DNA of 64,000 bases from Anniella stebbinsi. Its lineage: Eukaryota; Chordata; Lepidosauria; Squamata; Anniellidae. Numbering within the stretch: the first letter of the stretch is position 1; each line of letters begins with the position of its first letter. A program made the translations under genes and the position numbers. The notes under the pieces were generated by a model. It searched no databases and was not told the DNA's origin. It saw only the letters and a list, made by a program, of their open reading frames with translations. Shown here one piece after another: positions 12,401 to 20,960 of the stretch. The DNA is taken from positions 9,952,001 to 10,016,000 of the forward strand of contig JARDYH010000005.1 in the NCBI GenBank assembly GCA_029215795.1. Direction: 5' to 3'.

Positions 12401-15245
12401 CAGATAAGACACCAGACTCAGAACTTCTCTATCAGGTCCCTGGCTCAGAACAAGGGTATCTCCAGAACCACTTGCTTCCATACTAACCTGCCCGAAGGAC
12501 ACTGGTTACCTGTAATGGAGTCTCCTTAATGACTAAGACAGGCCATAACCAAGGTTTAGGCCCCTTCAGAGTTGGCACCCTAATCTGGGAACTCCAAGTC
12601 CGCCTTTGAGTTGGATAGTTAGCTTTTCTCTGCTGCCACTTTTAAAGGGAAATGCTTAACGGGTTGATTCACGTACTGCAGATTTTGCGGGTTTTGGGTT
12701 TTTTTAGTTTTAAACAGCGAAGTGGGTCATTTGCATATGAAAATGCAAACAGCTGTCACTCTGAGACACATGGGCAGGAGCCAAGCGAGCGCAACCGGGC
12801 AGCATGCACCGGCATGCTTACTTGTAAATGATAAGCCAGAATTCCCAAGAATTCTGGCTTAGTGTTTGCAGCTCGCACAGCCATGATGCATGAACTGGCC
12901 TTCGAAGTCAAGCCCACTTTCAGTATGGAGTTAGAAAAGTAGGAACGAACCCAAAGGGGGTAGCAAATTCATTCTTTTGCATCATTCCACTTGCATCTCA
13001 GTATTTTGACTCCATCCCTGTAGTTGCATCGCAATTGTAAGGGAAGCTGAATAAAGCTGTTTGCGCACACCGCCAGGAATACCACATGTCCTAAACATGC
13101 CTGCCTCCATGTCTTTAAAAAAAAAAAAAAAAAAAACTGGCACAAGTGCATGAGATCAGCAAGGTGAGAAATATCCAGATGGTTTTGTTGCATAGTGCCC
13201 CTTAATTCGGGTGGAGAGGGAGAACATTGGGGTGAAAAGTGCAGAGGGGGCAGGGTTGCATTCAGACTCCCAAAAAGAACTGCTTATTAAGAAAGCACAA
13301 AAGAATGGCGCCTTTCACACATGCTTAGAGGCAAAAATGCAAAACAGAGGAAGTCTGGCCTGGACTGCGCAGAACAGAATTGGTGTAAACACACCAGGAT
13401 GCTGAGTAGCAAAGAATTCATTCACTGCCTTGGCCTCTTGCCAAGATGATATTGTCAGACCAGACACTGCATGATCAGGGCCCAGCTATTCTTTATATAA
13501 GTCTTAAACAGCTTTCCCCTAAATCACCAGCGCTGGCAGTTTCAGTAAACCGGGGTCCCACATGTGATTCCTCTTGCATTCTGGTCAACTGCTGAGGCCC
13601 TGCCCTATATTCCCCCCCGACTTCAGAAGTGAGGTGGGCAAACACAAGAGGCAGGGCCTTTTCAGTTGTGGCACCACAATTCTGGATCTGCCTCTGGAGA
13701 GGGGCCTAATCGCTGCTTTCCTTGCAGTAGGTTGCGAAAACCTGGCTCTACAAGGACGCTTTTAAAGCAGCCTTCCCCCAACCTGATGCCCTCCAAATGT
13801 GTTGGGCCACAGCTCCTATCATCCCCAGCCATGATGGCTGGGGATGATAGGAGCTATAGTCCAACACATCTAGAAGCACCAGGTTGGGGAAAGGCTGCTT
13901 TAGAGACTGACATTGTGCTGTTTAGGTATTCTTTCTGCTTTCCTATATTTTAATTTATTTTAGAGTTGTGCATTCTTTCATTTGCTATATGCAAGCCACG
14001 TTGGGAGTCCCTGGGATCCAGATTTCAGGGTATTAAAGATTATTCACGCCCTAGGAACATCGTGGAAGAGATCAAAGCAAGAGATGGGAACCTAACATTA
14101 ATTCAGTCATTCACATTGCTGCAGCTGCAGAATGCATGAGAGCTGCGGAACATGGAGTGCCTCTGTGGAATGCAGCACTTTCATTTAAGAATGGGGAAAA
14201 GGCAGCTTTCTAGCTCTTACAACTGCTCACGAGTGGGGGCAAGTCTCCCTATCGTGGCTCAACAGGAGACTCCACAGTCTAGTTACGGGCTGCAGAGACA
14301 ACAGAACCAGTATCTTCCTGGAAAGCAGGCGTTGAATCCATTGCACCTACGCACCCCGAACAAACTCTGTGAGTTTTGCTCTTCACCCCCATGGAGACCT
14401 ATGGAGCATTCAAAAGGGGCAGGCTTCAGGGCTTGCCTCAAAGCTAGAGAGAAACACTCAGCACTATTGAGTTGAATAAACCACAAACAGCAGAATAAGC
14501 ACTATCAAAGAGGCCACGAGGACTGAAAGGCATCGGGGCCCCAGAAAGGAGCATCCAAAGGGAGTGGCAGGTGAGATTTACAAGCACCAGGTCACACACA
14601 CACACACACACACACACACCGCTTTGCTCCCTCCTCCACCATGGAGGTAAAGCTGCAAGCAACTCCTCCTGCTTAAAGGATAATAGAACAGCCTGGATGG
14701 GGATCCCTTCCAATTAACTCACACACAGAGAGTGCTTTTGTTTGGGGAGATCCAGAGCATATCCAGATCTCCCCATTCCCCTGGACAGGGTTAAGCCCTC
14801 CATGCCTTCCCACAACTTTGGGGGGGGGGGTGTCCGGAGACAACAAGCCATCCCAGCCGCCTCCCCACCCAGCCCTGCACCGCCCACCCAGCCACAGAGC
14901 CCTGCGCAGGCCGCTCCAGCATTTTTTAGCCTTATATGGAGTGGCCGGCAGGCAGCGGCTCCTCTATCTCAGCAGGATCCTCCTTCCAGGGGGAGGGGAG
15001 AGAACACCCCCTCCCTCCACATGCTAGGCTCAGCCCCTCCCTCTCTCAGGCCGCCCTCCTCCCCAGTACATCCTGCCTCCCAGAGAAAAGGAGGGAACAG
15101 CCTTCCCAGACCATCCTTCCTACAAAACCAAAGGAGGAGGTACTGGAGCAAGTACCTCAACCAATCTGACATCAGCAGGGCAGGATTAAGGGGAATCCTT
15201 TCCCATCCCCATTCAACAGCTTGCTTTCTTCCTTACCATACAGCT

Positions 15246-15278
<33 letters not shown>

Positions 15279-18200
15279 TCTAGGCTACCTATCTCTAGCC
15301 TGCAGACATGGACAATTTTTCTGCCTCCCTTTCTCATTCATCGCTACCAGGCCTGGTCTGGTCTGAGTCAGCGTCTGTGGCGCAGTGACTCATGGCATCA
15401 AAAAGCAAGGCTTAGATTCCAGTCTCCCACTGGCCTTCATGACTTATGTTGCTGCAGATCCAGGAGTGGGGGGAGCGAAAAAGAAAGAAAATATCCGCTT
15501 TGATGGGCCGCCGCCTCCTCCTGATCCAACCCAGGACCCTTTTAGAACGGTGGCCCCCATGACCACAACCACACTGCTACATAGCGTAAGAGGAACCCTG
15601 CTGGCTCAGACCAAGGGTCAGTCTAGTCCAGGATTCCCGTTCACACAGTGGCCAACCAGCTGTTGACCAGGAACCCACAAGTAGGAGTGCAACAACACCC
15701 TCCCCACCCATGTTCCCCAGCAGCTGGTGTATACAGGTTTACTGCCTCTGATACTGGAGGTAGCACGTAGACATCAGGACTAGTAGCCACTGACAGCCTT
15801 CTCCTCCAGGAATTTATCTAATCCCCCTTTAAAGCCATCCGGCAAGTTCTCCACGGCAATCCATCTAGTCCAAATGGCTTCCCTCCCTCCTCAAGCCATC
15901 TAGGGTAAATGGAGCAGACTTAGCCAGTTACAGCGGACTGCTCAAGAGTGTTCCATCACTGGCAAGGCAAATGCCACAGGGACACTATAACTCTCGTAGG
16001 AAAATGTGCTCCAATTGCACATTTCTCCCTTCACTGCCAGAAGTGGGTAGTTCAGTCCCCAGACTCTGAATGAGCTGGAAACTTAAAACCCCTGCAAGCA
16101 ACTCCAGGACTTTGATGATTTTGCATTAACTCATTTGTTTGTTACATTTCTATCCTGCCTTTTCCTCCAAGGCAGTGTACATGATCTTCCTCTCCATTTT
16201 ATCCTCACAACAACCCTGAGAGGTAGGTTAGGCCAAGGGTCAGTGACTGGCCCAAAGTCACCCAGGGAGCTTCATTGCCGAGTGGGGACTAGAACACAGA
16301 CCTCCCTGGTCCAGTCCAACCACTACACCATGCTGGCCTCTTTATGAGCTATTGTACCTCTTTATAAGCCATCAGCACGATCACTTAGGTCTCCACACTT
16401 TGCATCCAGGCCTTTAAAAGCTGCATCTGGATTACCACCACCATGTATCTTATCCCAAGCTGCACAACCACAGAACTAACACCAGCTGCATCCGCTCAAT
16501 CAGGTATTCCAGGATGTCTTGACAACTTCCTCCACCCACCAACCCACCCAAACACACACAGAGGAGGTTCTCCAAGAGGCCAATGGGCTGCATTCAGCTG
16601 CAATCTGAGCAGGCTAGATTCTAGTCTACTGGATGCCAGGGCCCACATATGTTGGATTTCTATGCCTCCCAGGTTTGAGAGAGGGTCTCTGTCAACTGGG
16701 AAGTCAGGAGTGCAGAAAAGATTGGGACATTAGTACTGGGAGAGCTTCTGCTGGCATTGCCAGGATGGAAGGTGGCTTCTTGACCTCAGACATGGCCTAA
16801 GCCAAGAGAAAATAGTACGACATGGTGGAGGGTTTAAAGTTTCCAGGCGTAATTATGGTGCCCGTGTCCCATTCTAGTATGGTCACTAGACCAAGAGTGG
16901 GGAATATGGGGCCCACTAGACATTGTGGGACTCAAACTCCCATTAGCCCCAGCCAGCATAGCCAATGGTCAGGGATGATGGATGTTATAGCCCCACAACA
17001 TCTGGAAGGTCACAGGTTCCCCACTCCTGCCCTAGATCAAGACACTCTTTACTGTGCCATGTTGAAGTGGGAAGGTCCATACCACCTCCCCCTATTCAGG
17101 GCTGATACCAGCTCACCTGTATGTGGGAAAATGCTATGGGCAGAACATCACTGGGGACCACCTGGACCACATCCCCAGAACAGGTTGTTGGTGGCCCTAC
17201 ATAAAGCCCAACAATAAGGATGCTGGGCCAGACATGGACCTGGCTAATAATCTGGATAAGGGACCAATGAAGCCTCATGAAAGAACAAAGCATACATATA
17301 ACAAGTTGTTTTTTTAGAAGAGCCAATGAGAACATCAGGGGTGGGCATCATATGGCCCTCCAGATGTTTTGGCCTACAACTCCCAACAGCCCTAGCCAGC
17401 ATAGCCAATGGTGAAGAATGATGGGAGTTGTAAGCCAAAAAAAAAATCTGGAGAACTACAAGTTGCCCAGCAAGGACACCCACAAGACTACATCAACAGG
17501 CCACAGCATAGATTTGACCATACCCATTCAAGACAAGACTAGAATAGAATCCGAGTTTCTTCCTCCATCAGGCTATGCAAGAAACGAGACTGCTCAAGGC
17601 TCATATTGCATTCCTCGAGACGTCTTCCCCCCTCGACACTTTTACCATAGGGAGCTTCAATATCACAAGAACCACCACCAGTCAATCCAAATCTGTGTGT
17701 GCAGCGAGCTAGTCAACAGCATGCAGGCTCCCTCCGTTGGGTTCATAGACCATAAATGCCATTAGCTTGGACCTGTGGCAAACTGCCCAAGCACAGAACC
17801 CATACAAGCACCATGTGCTTTTCAAGGAGAGCCCAACCATGAAGCAGATCGAGGCAACCACTTCAGGTAGCAAAGGGCAATTAAGTTATTTTCTTTCATA
17901 TGTGTGTATAATATCCTAGGGGTGCCATTTGAACTTTTGTTTCAGATGTTGGTGGGTGGTGTTATCTGCTCACCCCATGGAACTTGGCACTATATGGGGG
18001 CATCGGTTGCCTTTAAATTCAGTCTTAACTCTCCTTACCCATTTCCAAGGTGAGGTAGATAGCTGGGATGGAGAATCTATAATCCTGTAGATGTTGTTCA
18101 CCTCTAGCTTTTATCATCCCTACCCAGAATGGTCAATGGTCATCCAGGATAGGAACTGGAGTCCAATTCCCATCTGGAGAGCAACAGGTTCCCCAACTCT

Positions 18201-20104
18201 GATATTTAGGGTTGTCAGCAGAGTAGATATTTTCCAGTAGGGACCTCCTATCTCTCCATAAACTGAGTTAGCCAAAGCATACACAGGGTAGCTAGAAGTA
18301 CATTTAAAGCTACAGCTTCTAACCTTCTCAACAAGGCAAGAGTATTGAGTTGACATTGTTGAACTACAACTCCCATCATCCCTGACAAATGCACATACTG
18401 GCAGGGACTGATGGGTGCCAGAATCCAACATCTGGAACATCCCAGCTCCTCACCCTTGGAATAAGGCAAGCCCCCATTGTAAGGAGTATATAAAAGTGGC
18501 TCACCCATGAAGGCCAACCCCCAAAATGGGCAACCACACCATTACTGCTGTGAGCTAGGAGACCCTGGGGCTGGAAGGGAATGGTGTCTTGCTTGATATA
18601 GCCCCAACAACTTTCCCCAAGGCAGAACCTTCCTCCAAACCCTGCATTGACCCAGACTGCTGTATTCCCCAGAAAGAAGGACCAAGGCATCACATGCCCT
18701 ATGGTGTCCCTCAAAAGGCCTTCTAAAGGCGGTCCTCTTATTCCAGAGCAAAGGATCCACAGGCCAAAAGCCAGCAGCTCAACTACATGTCTTCTCCACC
18801 CCATTTTGCAGTAGCCACAAATTCTCAGTAACTTTGTTCACAATCTGGCAGCAAACCAGATATTTGGGTGGCGGAGGGTGGGGGGAGCGGAGAAAGAAGC
18901 TGGGCAAACCAGAAAAATGAGCATACTGGCTTTTATACGGGGCTCGAGGGTTCCGGGGGTGGGGCGGCGGTGAGGGGCGGAAAAGAGATCAGAGGGCACC
19001 CAGAACGATTCCCCGAATCAAAAGCATATGGTGCTTGGAAGCCTCTTTCTTGCGTCCCGCCTCCCATTCCGGACTAGTTAACGTGCCTTTCCGAAGTTGC
19101 AGCGCGCAGAGGTGGGCTAGGCCAGAAAGGGGAGGGGAGGGGAGGCTGGTGGGCGCACCAACGTGACTTGAGGCCGGGGCTAGGGAGCGGGTTCGCCCCC
19201 TTTTTCGCAGACAAAAAGCCTGAAACCGGAGCCGCCGCCGTCCCCGGCACTGTCCCCAGCCACGCCTAGATGCGGCGTCCTACGGTCAGCCCCACCCCTC
19301 CAACAGGCCCCGGCCAGTGGAGACGCTCCTCTCCCCCTCCCACCCCCGCCCCACAATTCACACACAACTTTCCTGCAGGAGCCCCCCCCCCCCGTTTACA
19401 GGAAACCTCTCTCCCATCGTCAATTCAGCTCAGGCGCCCCCATAACGCGAAGCTGCGCATACCCCCTCCACCCCCGTTTGGGGGAGGGGCTCCCAAGTGC
19501 GCCCCTCTCCTCTCCACCTGGGCCTCGCCAGCGGTGGAGCGCACGGTGGCTCCCCAAGACCAGCCAGACGCTGACTACCCACCCCCTCCCAAAGATGACT
19601 CAATAGAAAATCGCCCCCTTGAGCTCCCCTCTTTCGCCCTCCTCCTTCCCCAATCTGTGCGCCTGGAAAAATCTCTCCCCTCCCCACGGCCGGGTGGAGT
19701 GGGGGGGGGGACTCACCAATAGAGACCAACTTGATATTTTCCCTCTCCAGGAACTCCAGCGCCACCGACACGTTCTCCAGCTGCATCTGGCGGAACGTGG
19801 GTCGCGCGTTGTACTTGCGCCCCATCTTCTTCTGGCTCAGCACTTCGAGCAGCGCGATGAGGCGCAGCCCATCGCCCAAGTCCGTCTGCAAGTTGGCGAT
19901 GCGCTTGTTGACGCACTTGAGGTGCTCGTTGCACCAGCGCGTGAAGGTGTTCTGCTGGATTTTCTTCCAGGGCGCGTCCTCGGCCAGGTCCTTCTCGGTG
20001 GCCGGCATCTCGGCAGCGACCTCCCCCTGGTTCCCGCCTGCTCCTCCGCCACCGACTCCTCCCGCTCCTGCGGCCTGATGGAGCCGCGTTTGAGAGCCGC
20101 TCAT
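298..20104 (-). CDS. FLNA: Filamin A, 5' part (10 coding exons; 3' part outside window)
   Basis: Filamin A is a dimeric cytoplasmic actin cross-linker that also scaffolds integrins and signalling proteins at the cell cortex. The coding exons, read on the minus strand, are 20104-19717, 10129-9881, 9053-8956, 8600-8453, 7545-7427, 7311-7234, 7138-6976, 3802-3602, 3086-2949 and 424-298. Together they give 1709 nt, or 569 codons plus 2 nt. Every junction has GT/AG ends and the splice phases agree. Approximate residues: Gly/Ala-rich N-terminus 1-32, CH1 48-154, CH2 171-274, Ig-like repeat 1 281-379, repeat 2 381-479, most of repeat 3 480-569. The segment around [16 protein letters not shown] and the CH2 segment [18 protein letters not shown] fit FLNA better than FLNB or FLNC. 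The full family protein is about 2,600 residues, so only about a fifth is here. The paralogue assignment comes from remembered family sequences, not a database search. Confidence 0.96.
440..830. repeat. Decayed interspersed repeat (GGGCCGGCCCTAC family)
   Basis: It opens with AGGGCCGGCCCTACTATTAG and contains GTTGCCTCAGGCAGC and GCTCTGCCTGAGGCAGCAAA. Related pieces recur near 29800-29930, 31380-31560, 43140-43430 and 47324-47570. The GGGCCGG-type ends suggest a non-autonomous hAT-like element, but its boundaries are unclear. Confidence 0.5.
1860..1970. mobile_element. Foldback MITE, 111 bp
   Basis: The two ends are inverted copies. The left arm starts GGCCCTGTTCAGAAGACACC, and the reverse complement of the right end starts GGCCCTGTTCAGAAGGTGCC. 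Both arms carry CACGGCTTTAACCA. Only a few mismatches occur over about 40 bp per arm. No target-site duplication is evident. A related partial copy lies near 12091. Confidence 0.7.
2560..2671. repeat. Palindromic squamate repeat, copy 1
   Basis: It opens CTTCCCCAACCTGGTGCCCT, contains a TCCAATTCCCATCAGCCC motif, and returns as GCTGGGAGTTAGAGTC. It is a decayed copy. Confidence 0.6.
2949..3086 (-). CDS. FLNA: FLNA exon 10: Ig-like repeat 3, first half
   Basis: This exon is 138 nt and covers residues 482-527. The acceptor is CTGCTGCTGCAG and the donor GTAAGT at 2948-2943. It reads [20 protein letters not shown], then [20 protein letters not shown] and VTIKGP. It ends one base into a Lys codon completed by exon 11. 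Confidence 0.97.
3602..3802 (-). CDS. FLNA: FLNA exon 9: Ig-like repeat 2
   Basis: This exon is 201 nt and covers residues 415-481. The acceptor is CCCCAAACAG and the donor GTGAGT at 3601-3596. It reads [20 protein letters not shown], then [16 protein letters not shown] and ends [13 protein letters not shown], the typical closing strand of a filamin repeat. Residues such as EIIIQD and YTIYITFGG differ from human filamin A more than the CH domains do, as expected for the rod. Confidence 0.97.
3902..4010. repeat. Palindromic squamate repeat, copy 2
   Basis: The arms GCCCTCCAGAGGTGTTGGAC and GTCCAACACCTCTGGAGGGC face each other around a GC-rich centre. The inverted match is nearly perfect over 20 bp. 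Confidence 0.65.
4287..4405. repeat. Palindromic squamate repeat, copy 3
   Basis: It runs from TTTCCCAACCTGGTGCTCTC to GATGGGAGTTGAAGTCCAAA. The right half is better preserved than the left. Confidence 0.6.
5801..5906 (+). promoter_or_regulatory. Candidate antisense TATA promoter with first exon and splice donor
   Basis: A TATAAAAG box lies at 5801-5808. About 100 bp downstream is a consensus donor, AGCCAG|GTAAGTAAAG, with the cut after 5906. The order is that of a TATA promoter with a short non-coding first exon on the plus strand, opposite to FLNA. No downstream acceptor or ORF could be tied to it, so this is inference from two motifs. Confidence 0.25.
6398..6523. repeat. Palindromic squamate repeat, copy 4
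   Basis: The ends TGCCTTCCCCAGCCTGGTGT and GGCACCAGGTTATGGAAAGC are inverted. The internal motif is CCCAACTCCCATAAGACC. Confidence 0.65.
6724..6845. repeat. Palindromic squamate repeat, copy 5
   Basis: The left arm is AGATCTCCAGATTTCTCAGA and the right arm CTCTGGAGATCTACCC. The internal TCTGGGAGTTGAAGTC marks the family. Confidence 0.55.
6976..7138 (-). CDS. FLNA: FLNA exon 8: end of repeat 1, start of repeat 2
   Basis: This exon is 163 nt and covers residues 361-414. The acceptor is CTTTTGCTCCAG. It reads [19 protein letters not shown], then [20 protein letters not shown] and [11 protein letters not shown]. The donor is GTCAGT, with C at +3 instead of the usual purine. The reading frame and the match to exon 9 still support it. 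Confidence 0.96.
7234..7311 (-). CDS. FLNA: FLNA exon 7: Ig-like repeat 1, middle
   Basis: This exon is 78 nt, exactly 26 codons, phase 0 at both ends. The acceptor is CTTCTAG and the donor GTAAGA. It reads [20 protein letters not shown], then VTGVHK. The separate 26-codon exon inside repeat 1 matches the exon layout expected of the filamin family. Confidence 0.97.
7427..7545 (-). CDS. FLNA: FLNA exon 6: Ig-like repeat 1, first half
   Basis: This exon is 119 nt and covers residues 295-334. The acceptor is GGTTATTTCAG and the donor GTGAGT at 7426-7421. It reads [20 protein letters not shown] and continues to [16 protein letters not shown]. These are the early beta strands of filamin rod repeat 1. 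Confidence 0.97.
7750..7935 (+). repeat. Non-LTR retrotransposon 3' tail with AAAT tract
   Basis: The sequence AACCGCCCAGAGAGCTTCGG is followed by GGGCGGTATATAAATGGAAT and an AAATA repeat. The same tail occurs at about 85-150 and 47217-47280. Confidence 0.6.
8072..8206. repeat. Palindromic squamate repeat, copy 6
   Basis: It is flanked by the inverted ends CTAGATCAGGGGTATGGCCT and AGTTACCCACCCCTGATCTA. The body contains TATAACTCCCATCAGCCC. Confidence 0.65.
8453..8600 (-). CDS. FLNA: FLNA exon 5: end of CH2 and linker to rod repeat 1
   Basis: This exon is 148 nt and covers residues 246-294. The acceptor is TTCTTCTCTGTAG and the donor GTGAGT. It reads [20 protein letters not shown], then [18 protein letters not shown] and the lead into rod repeat 1, [12 protein letters not shown]. 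The [16 protein letters not shown] motif closes the CH2 fold of the filamin/spectrin type. Confidence 0.97.
8956..9053 (-). CDS. FLNA: FLNA exon 4: CH2 middle
   Basis: This exon is 98 nt and covers residues 213-245. The acceptor is CTCCAAACAG and the donor GTGAGT at 8955-8950. It reads [16 protein letters not shown], then [16 protein letters not shown], the CH2 core helices of the actin-binding domain. It ends in phase 0. Confidence 0.97.
9054..9880. other. FLNA intron 3 (0.8 kb)
   Basis: I see no clear repeat family, RNA gene or exon in this intron. GC content is moderate. Confidence 0.7.
9881..10129 (-). CDS. FLNA: FLNA exon 3: end of CH1, linker, start of CH2
   Basis: This exon is 249 nt and covers residues 130-212. 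The acceptor is CTTCTGTCTCCCAG and the donor GTAGGG at 9880-9875. It completes the Asp codon split with exon 2 and reads [18 protein letters not shown], then HYSISMPMW, an acidic inter-CH linker (DEEDDEE), and the CH2 opening [20 protein letters not shown]. It ends one base into a Gly codon. The near-identity to vertebrate filamin A shows strong constraint on the actin-binding domain. Confidence 0.97.
10243..10562. mobile_element. hAT-like foldback MITE A, 320 bp, with 8-bp TSD
   Basis: The ends are TAGGGTGACCAGATAAAATC and its inverted copy ending GGTCACTCTA. The direct repeat TGTTCATA flanks it at 10235-10242 and 10563-10570. The two halves are long inverted copies of each other. An 8-bp duplication plus TAGGG ends is typical of hAT transposons. 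There is no ORF. Confidence 0.85.
10985..11120 (-). repeat. Sauria-type SINE fragment
   Basis: The reverse complement reads CACTAGGTGACTTTGGGGCA, then GGGTTGTTGTGAGGATAAAA, the conserved central block of squamate tRNA-derived SINEs. The tRNA-like head is missing. Confidence 0.65.
12091..12255. repeat. Foldback MITE fragment related to 1860-1970
   Basis: It starts GGGCCTGTTCAGACGACAGG and contains TAAGCCATGGTTGGGC. CCATGGTTA-type words recur in inverted order. The right end is not clear. Confidence 0.4.
13763..13902. repeat. Palindromic squamate repeat, copy 7 (best-preserved foldback)
   Basis: The outer ends TAAAGCAGCC and GGCTGCTTTA are inverted. The core holds two perfectly inverted 20-mers (CTCCTATCATCCCCAGCCAT and its complement) around one base. 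The entire 140 bp can fold into one hairpin with few mismatches. Confidence 0.75.
14593..14619. repeat. (CA)n microsatellite
   Basis: This is an uninterrupted CA dinucleotide tract of about 27 bp in FLNA intron 2. A shorter one follows at 15254-15278. Confidence 0.9.
15590..15900 (-). repeat. CR1-like LINE 3' region
   Basis: It contains CCAGCAGCTGGTGTATACAG, CTGCCTCTGATACTGGAGGT and CCCCCTTTAAAGCCATC. These match, in reverse orientation, the plus-strand copy near 45690-46035. No ORF remains. Confidence 0.55.
16138..16343 (-). repeat. Sauria-type SINE, nearly full length
   Basis: The reverse complement starts with a tRNA-like head (GGTGTAGTGGTTGG-like A box) and has a GGTCTGTGTTCTAGTC B-box region. 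It continues with GACTTTGGGCCAGTCACTGA and GGGTTGTTGTGAGGATAAAA, and ends in the GGCAGGATAGAAATG tail. Confidence 0.8.
16905..17033. repeat. Palindromic squamate repeat, copy 8
   Basis: The left end GAGTGGGGAATATGGGGCCC is matched by an inverted right end GGTTCCCCACTCCTGCCCTA. The internal motif is CAAACTCCCATTAGCCCC. Confidence 0.65.
17340..17468. repeat. Palindromic squamate repeat, copy 9
   Basis: The left arm is GGCCCTCCAGATGTTTTGGC followed by CTACAACTCCCAACAGCC. The right arm carries ATGATGGGAGTTGTAAGCCA and a short A-run. Confidence 0.65.
18061..18205. repeat. Palindromic squamate repeat, copy 10 (decayed)
   Basis: The recognisable words are TTTTATCATCCCTACCCAGA and GGTTCCCCAACTCTGA. 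The arms have diverged strongly. Confidence 0.4.
18352..18450. repeat. Palindromic squamate repeat, copy 11 (partial)
   Basis: The left arm TTGAACTACAACTCCCATCA is intact. The right arm is reduced to GACTGATGGGTGCCAGAATC. Confidence 0.5.
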
Positions 20105-20179
20105 TATAACGGCTGGGCTTAGGGGTGGGTGGGACCCCGGCGCTGGGTGGGTTGGGCCCGGGATTAAAGGCACAGGATC
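19717..20179 (-). CDS. FLNA: FLNA exon 2: 5'UTR end, start codon, N-terminus and most of CH1
   Basis: The acceptor is a CT-rich tract ending CCGTAG at 20180-20181, so the exon starts at 20179. It carries 75 nt of 5'UTR before the ATG at 20104-20102. The donor is GTGAGT at 19716-19711, and the exon ends one base into an Asp codon. It encodes 129 residues. The first 32 are Gly/Ala-rich ([12 protein letters not shown]), about five residues longer than human FLNA as I recall it. CH1 then starts with [18 protein letters not shown] and runs through [20 protein letters not shown] chose this ATG because the next in-frame upstream ATG lies on the far side of the splice acceptor, and because MSGSQ matches the position of MSSSH in human FLNA. 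Confidence 0.95.
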
Positions 20180-20848
20180 CTACGGAGAGAGAGAGAGAGA
20201 CGTGTTTAGGCGAGGCTTGGAGCGCAAGGCGAGGCTTATTGTAGTGGCACTGGTTGGGGGGGCACTGGAGAGAGATACTGCCCCCCCCCAACACACACAG
20301 CTCTCTCACGCAGCAGGGAAGAGGGGAAACGAGCCGGGAAGTTCACCACGCAGGAGCTCCAAGGAGGGAAACGCCGGACACCACCACTCGGACGGCTACC
20401 CCAGGGAAGCTGCGGGCGCCTCTAAGTTGCGCGGCTATTGCGCTGCTTATCGGGACGGGCAGAGGAGGAATTCCTAGACGGAAGAGCCTGCTTATCCAAT
20501 GCACGCTTGCTTACTTGGCAGGAGGTCCCCACGAAAATCAAGTCAGGATTCACCCCCGAGTAAACATTAGAGAACTGGGTTGTAAAAATGCCCAGGACCC
20601 TGTAGAGAGAAGGAAGAGGGTAACGCAGCAAAACCTGCAAGCGGCTGACTAGCTAGCTATGTCTTCGTCATGACAGCCAAACGGAGCTTCCATGTTCCGA
20701 GGCACGTTACCTCAGAACAGAAGAAGCTGCTGCGAGGCAAACAGGGCAGGGCTCTTGCCTTGTTGCGAGCATCCTAAAGGCTCGCTAGTGTTGGAAGCAG
20801 GATGGTCCCCTTGGTGCGATCAGGAGGGGCTCTCGTCCGATGCTCTTA

Positions 20849-20960
20849 AGGCAACCTTCTCCAACCGGGCGCCCTCCAGATGTGTTCACTGCAACTCCCA
20901 GCATCCCCACGGAGCTGTAGTGCAATCCATTCGGAGGGCGCCACGTTGGGGAGGCTTTCG
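20849..20960. repeat. Palindromic squamate repeat, copy 12 inside CpG island
   Basis: The arms CCAACCGGGCGCCCTCCAGA and GGAGGGCGCCACGTTGGGGA are inverted. This copy has kept more CpG than others, in line with its position in an unmethylated-looking region. Confidence 0.6.

Larger units (their letters stand above)
10130..19716. other. FLNA intron 2 (9.6 kb)
   Basis: This large intron separates the two halves of CH1. It contains one hAT-like foldback, two minus-strand SINEs, a CR1 3' end, five or six palindromic repeats, CA-repeats near 14600 and 15260, and a GC-rich stretch from about 18860 up to exon 2. Long ORFs here are low-complexity or cross repeats and are not convincing genes. Confidence 0.8.

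Noticed and set aside
14742..15503. A 253-codon plus-strand open frame in FLNA intron 2
   Set aside because: It is low-complexity Pro/Ser sequence that runs through a CA microsatellite (THTHTHTH), with no recognisable domain.
16138..16343. A functional tRNA gene suggested by A- and B-box-like words
   Set aside because: The boxes belong to a tRNA-derived SINE with the conserved SINE core and tail; no cloverleaf with paired acceptor stem is present.
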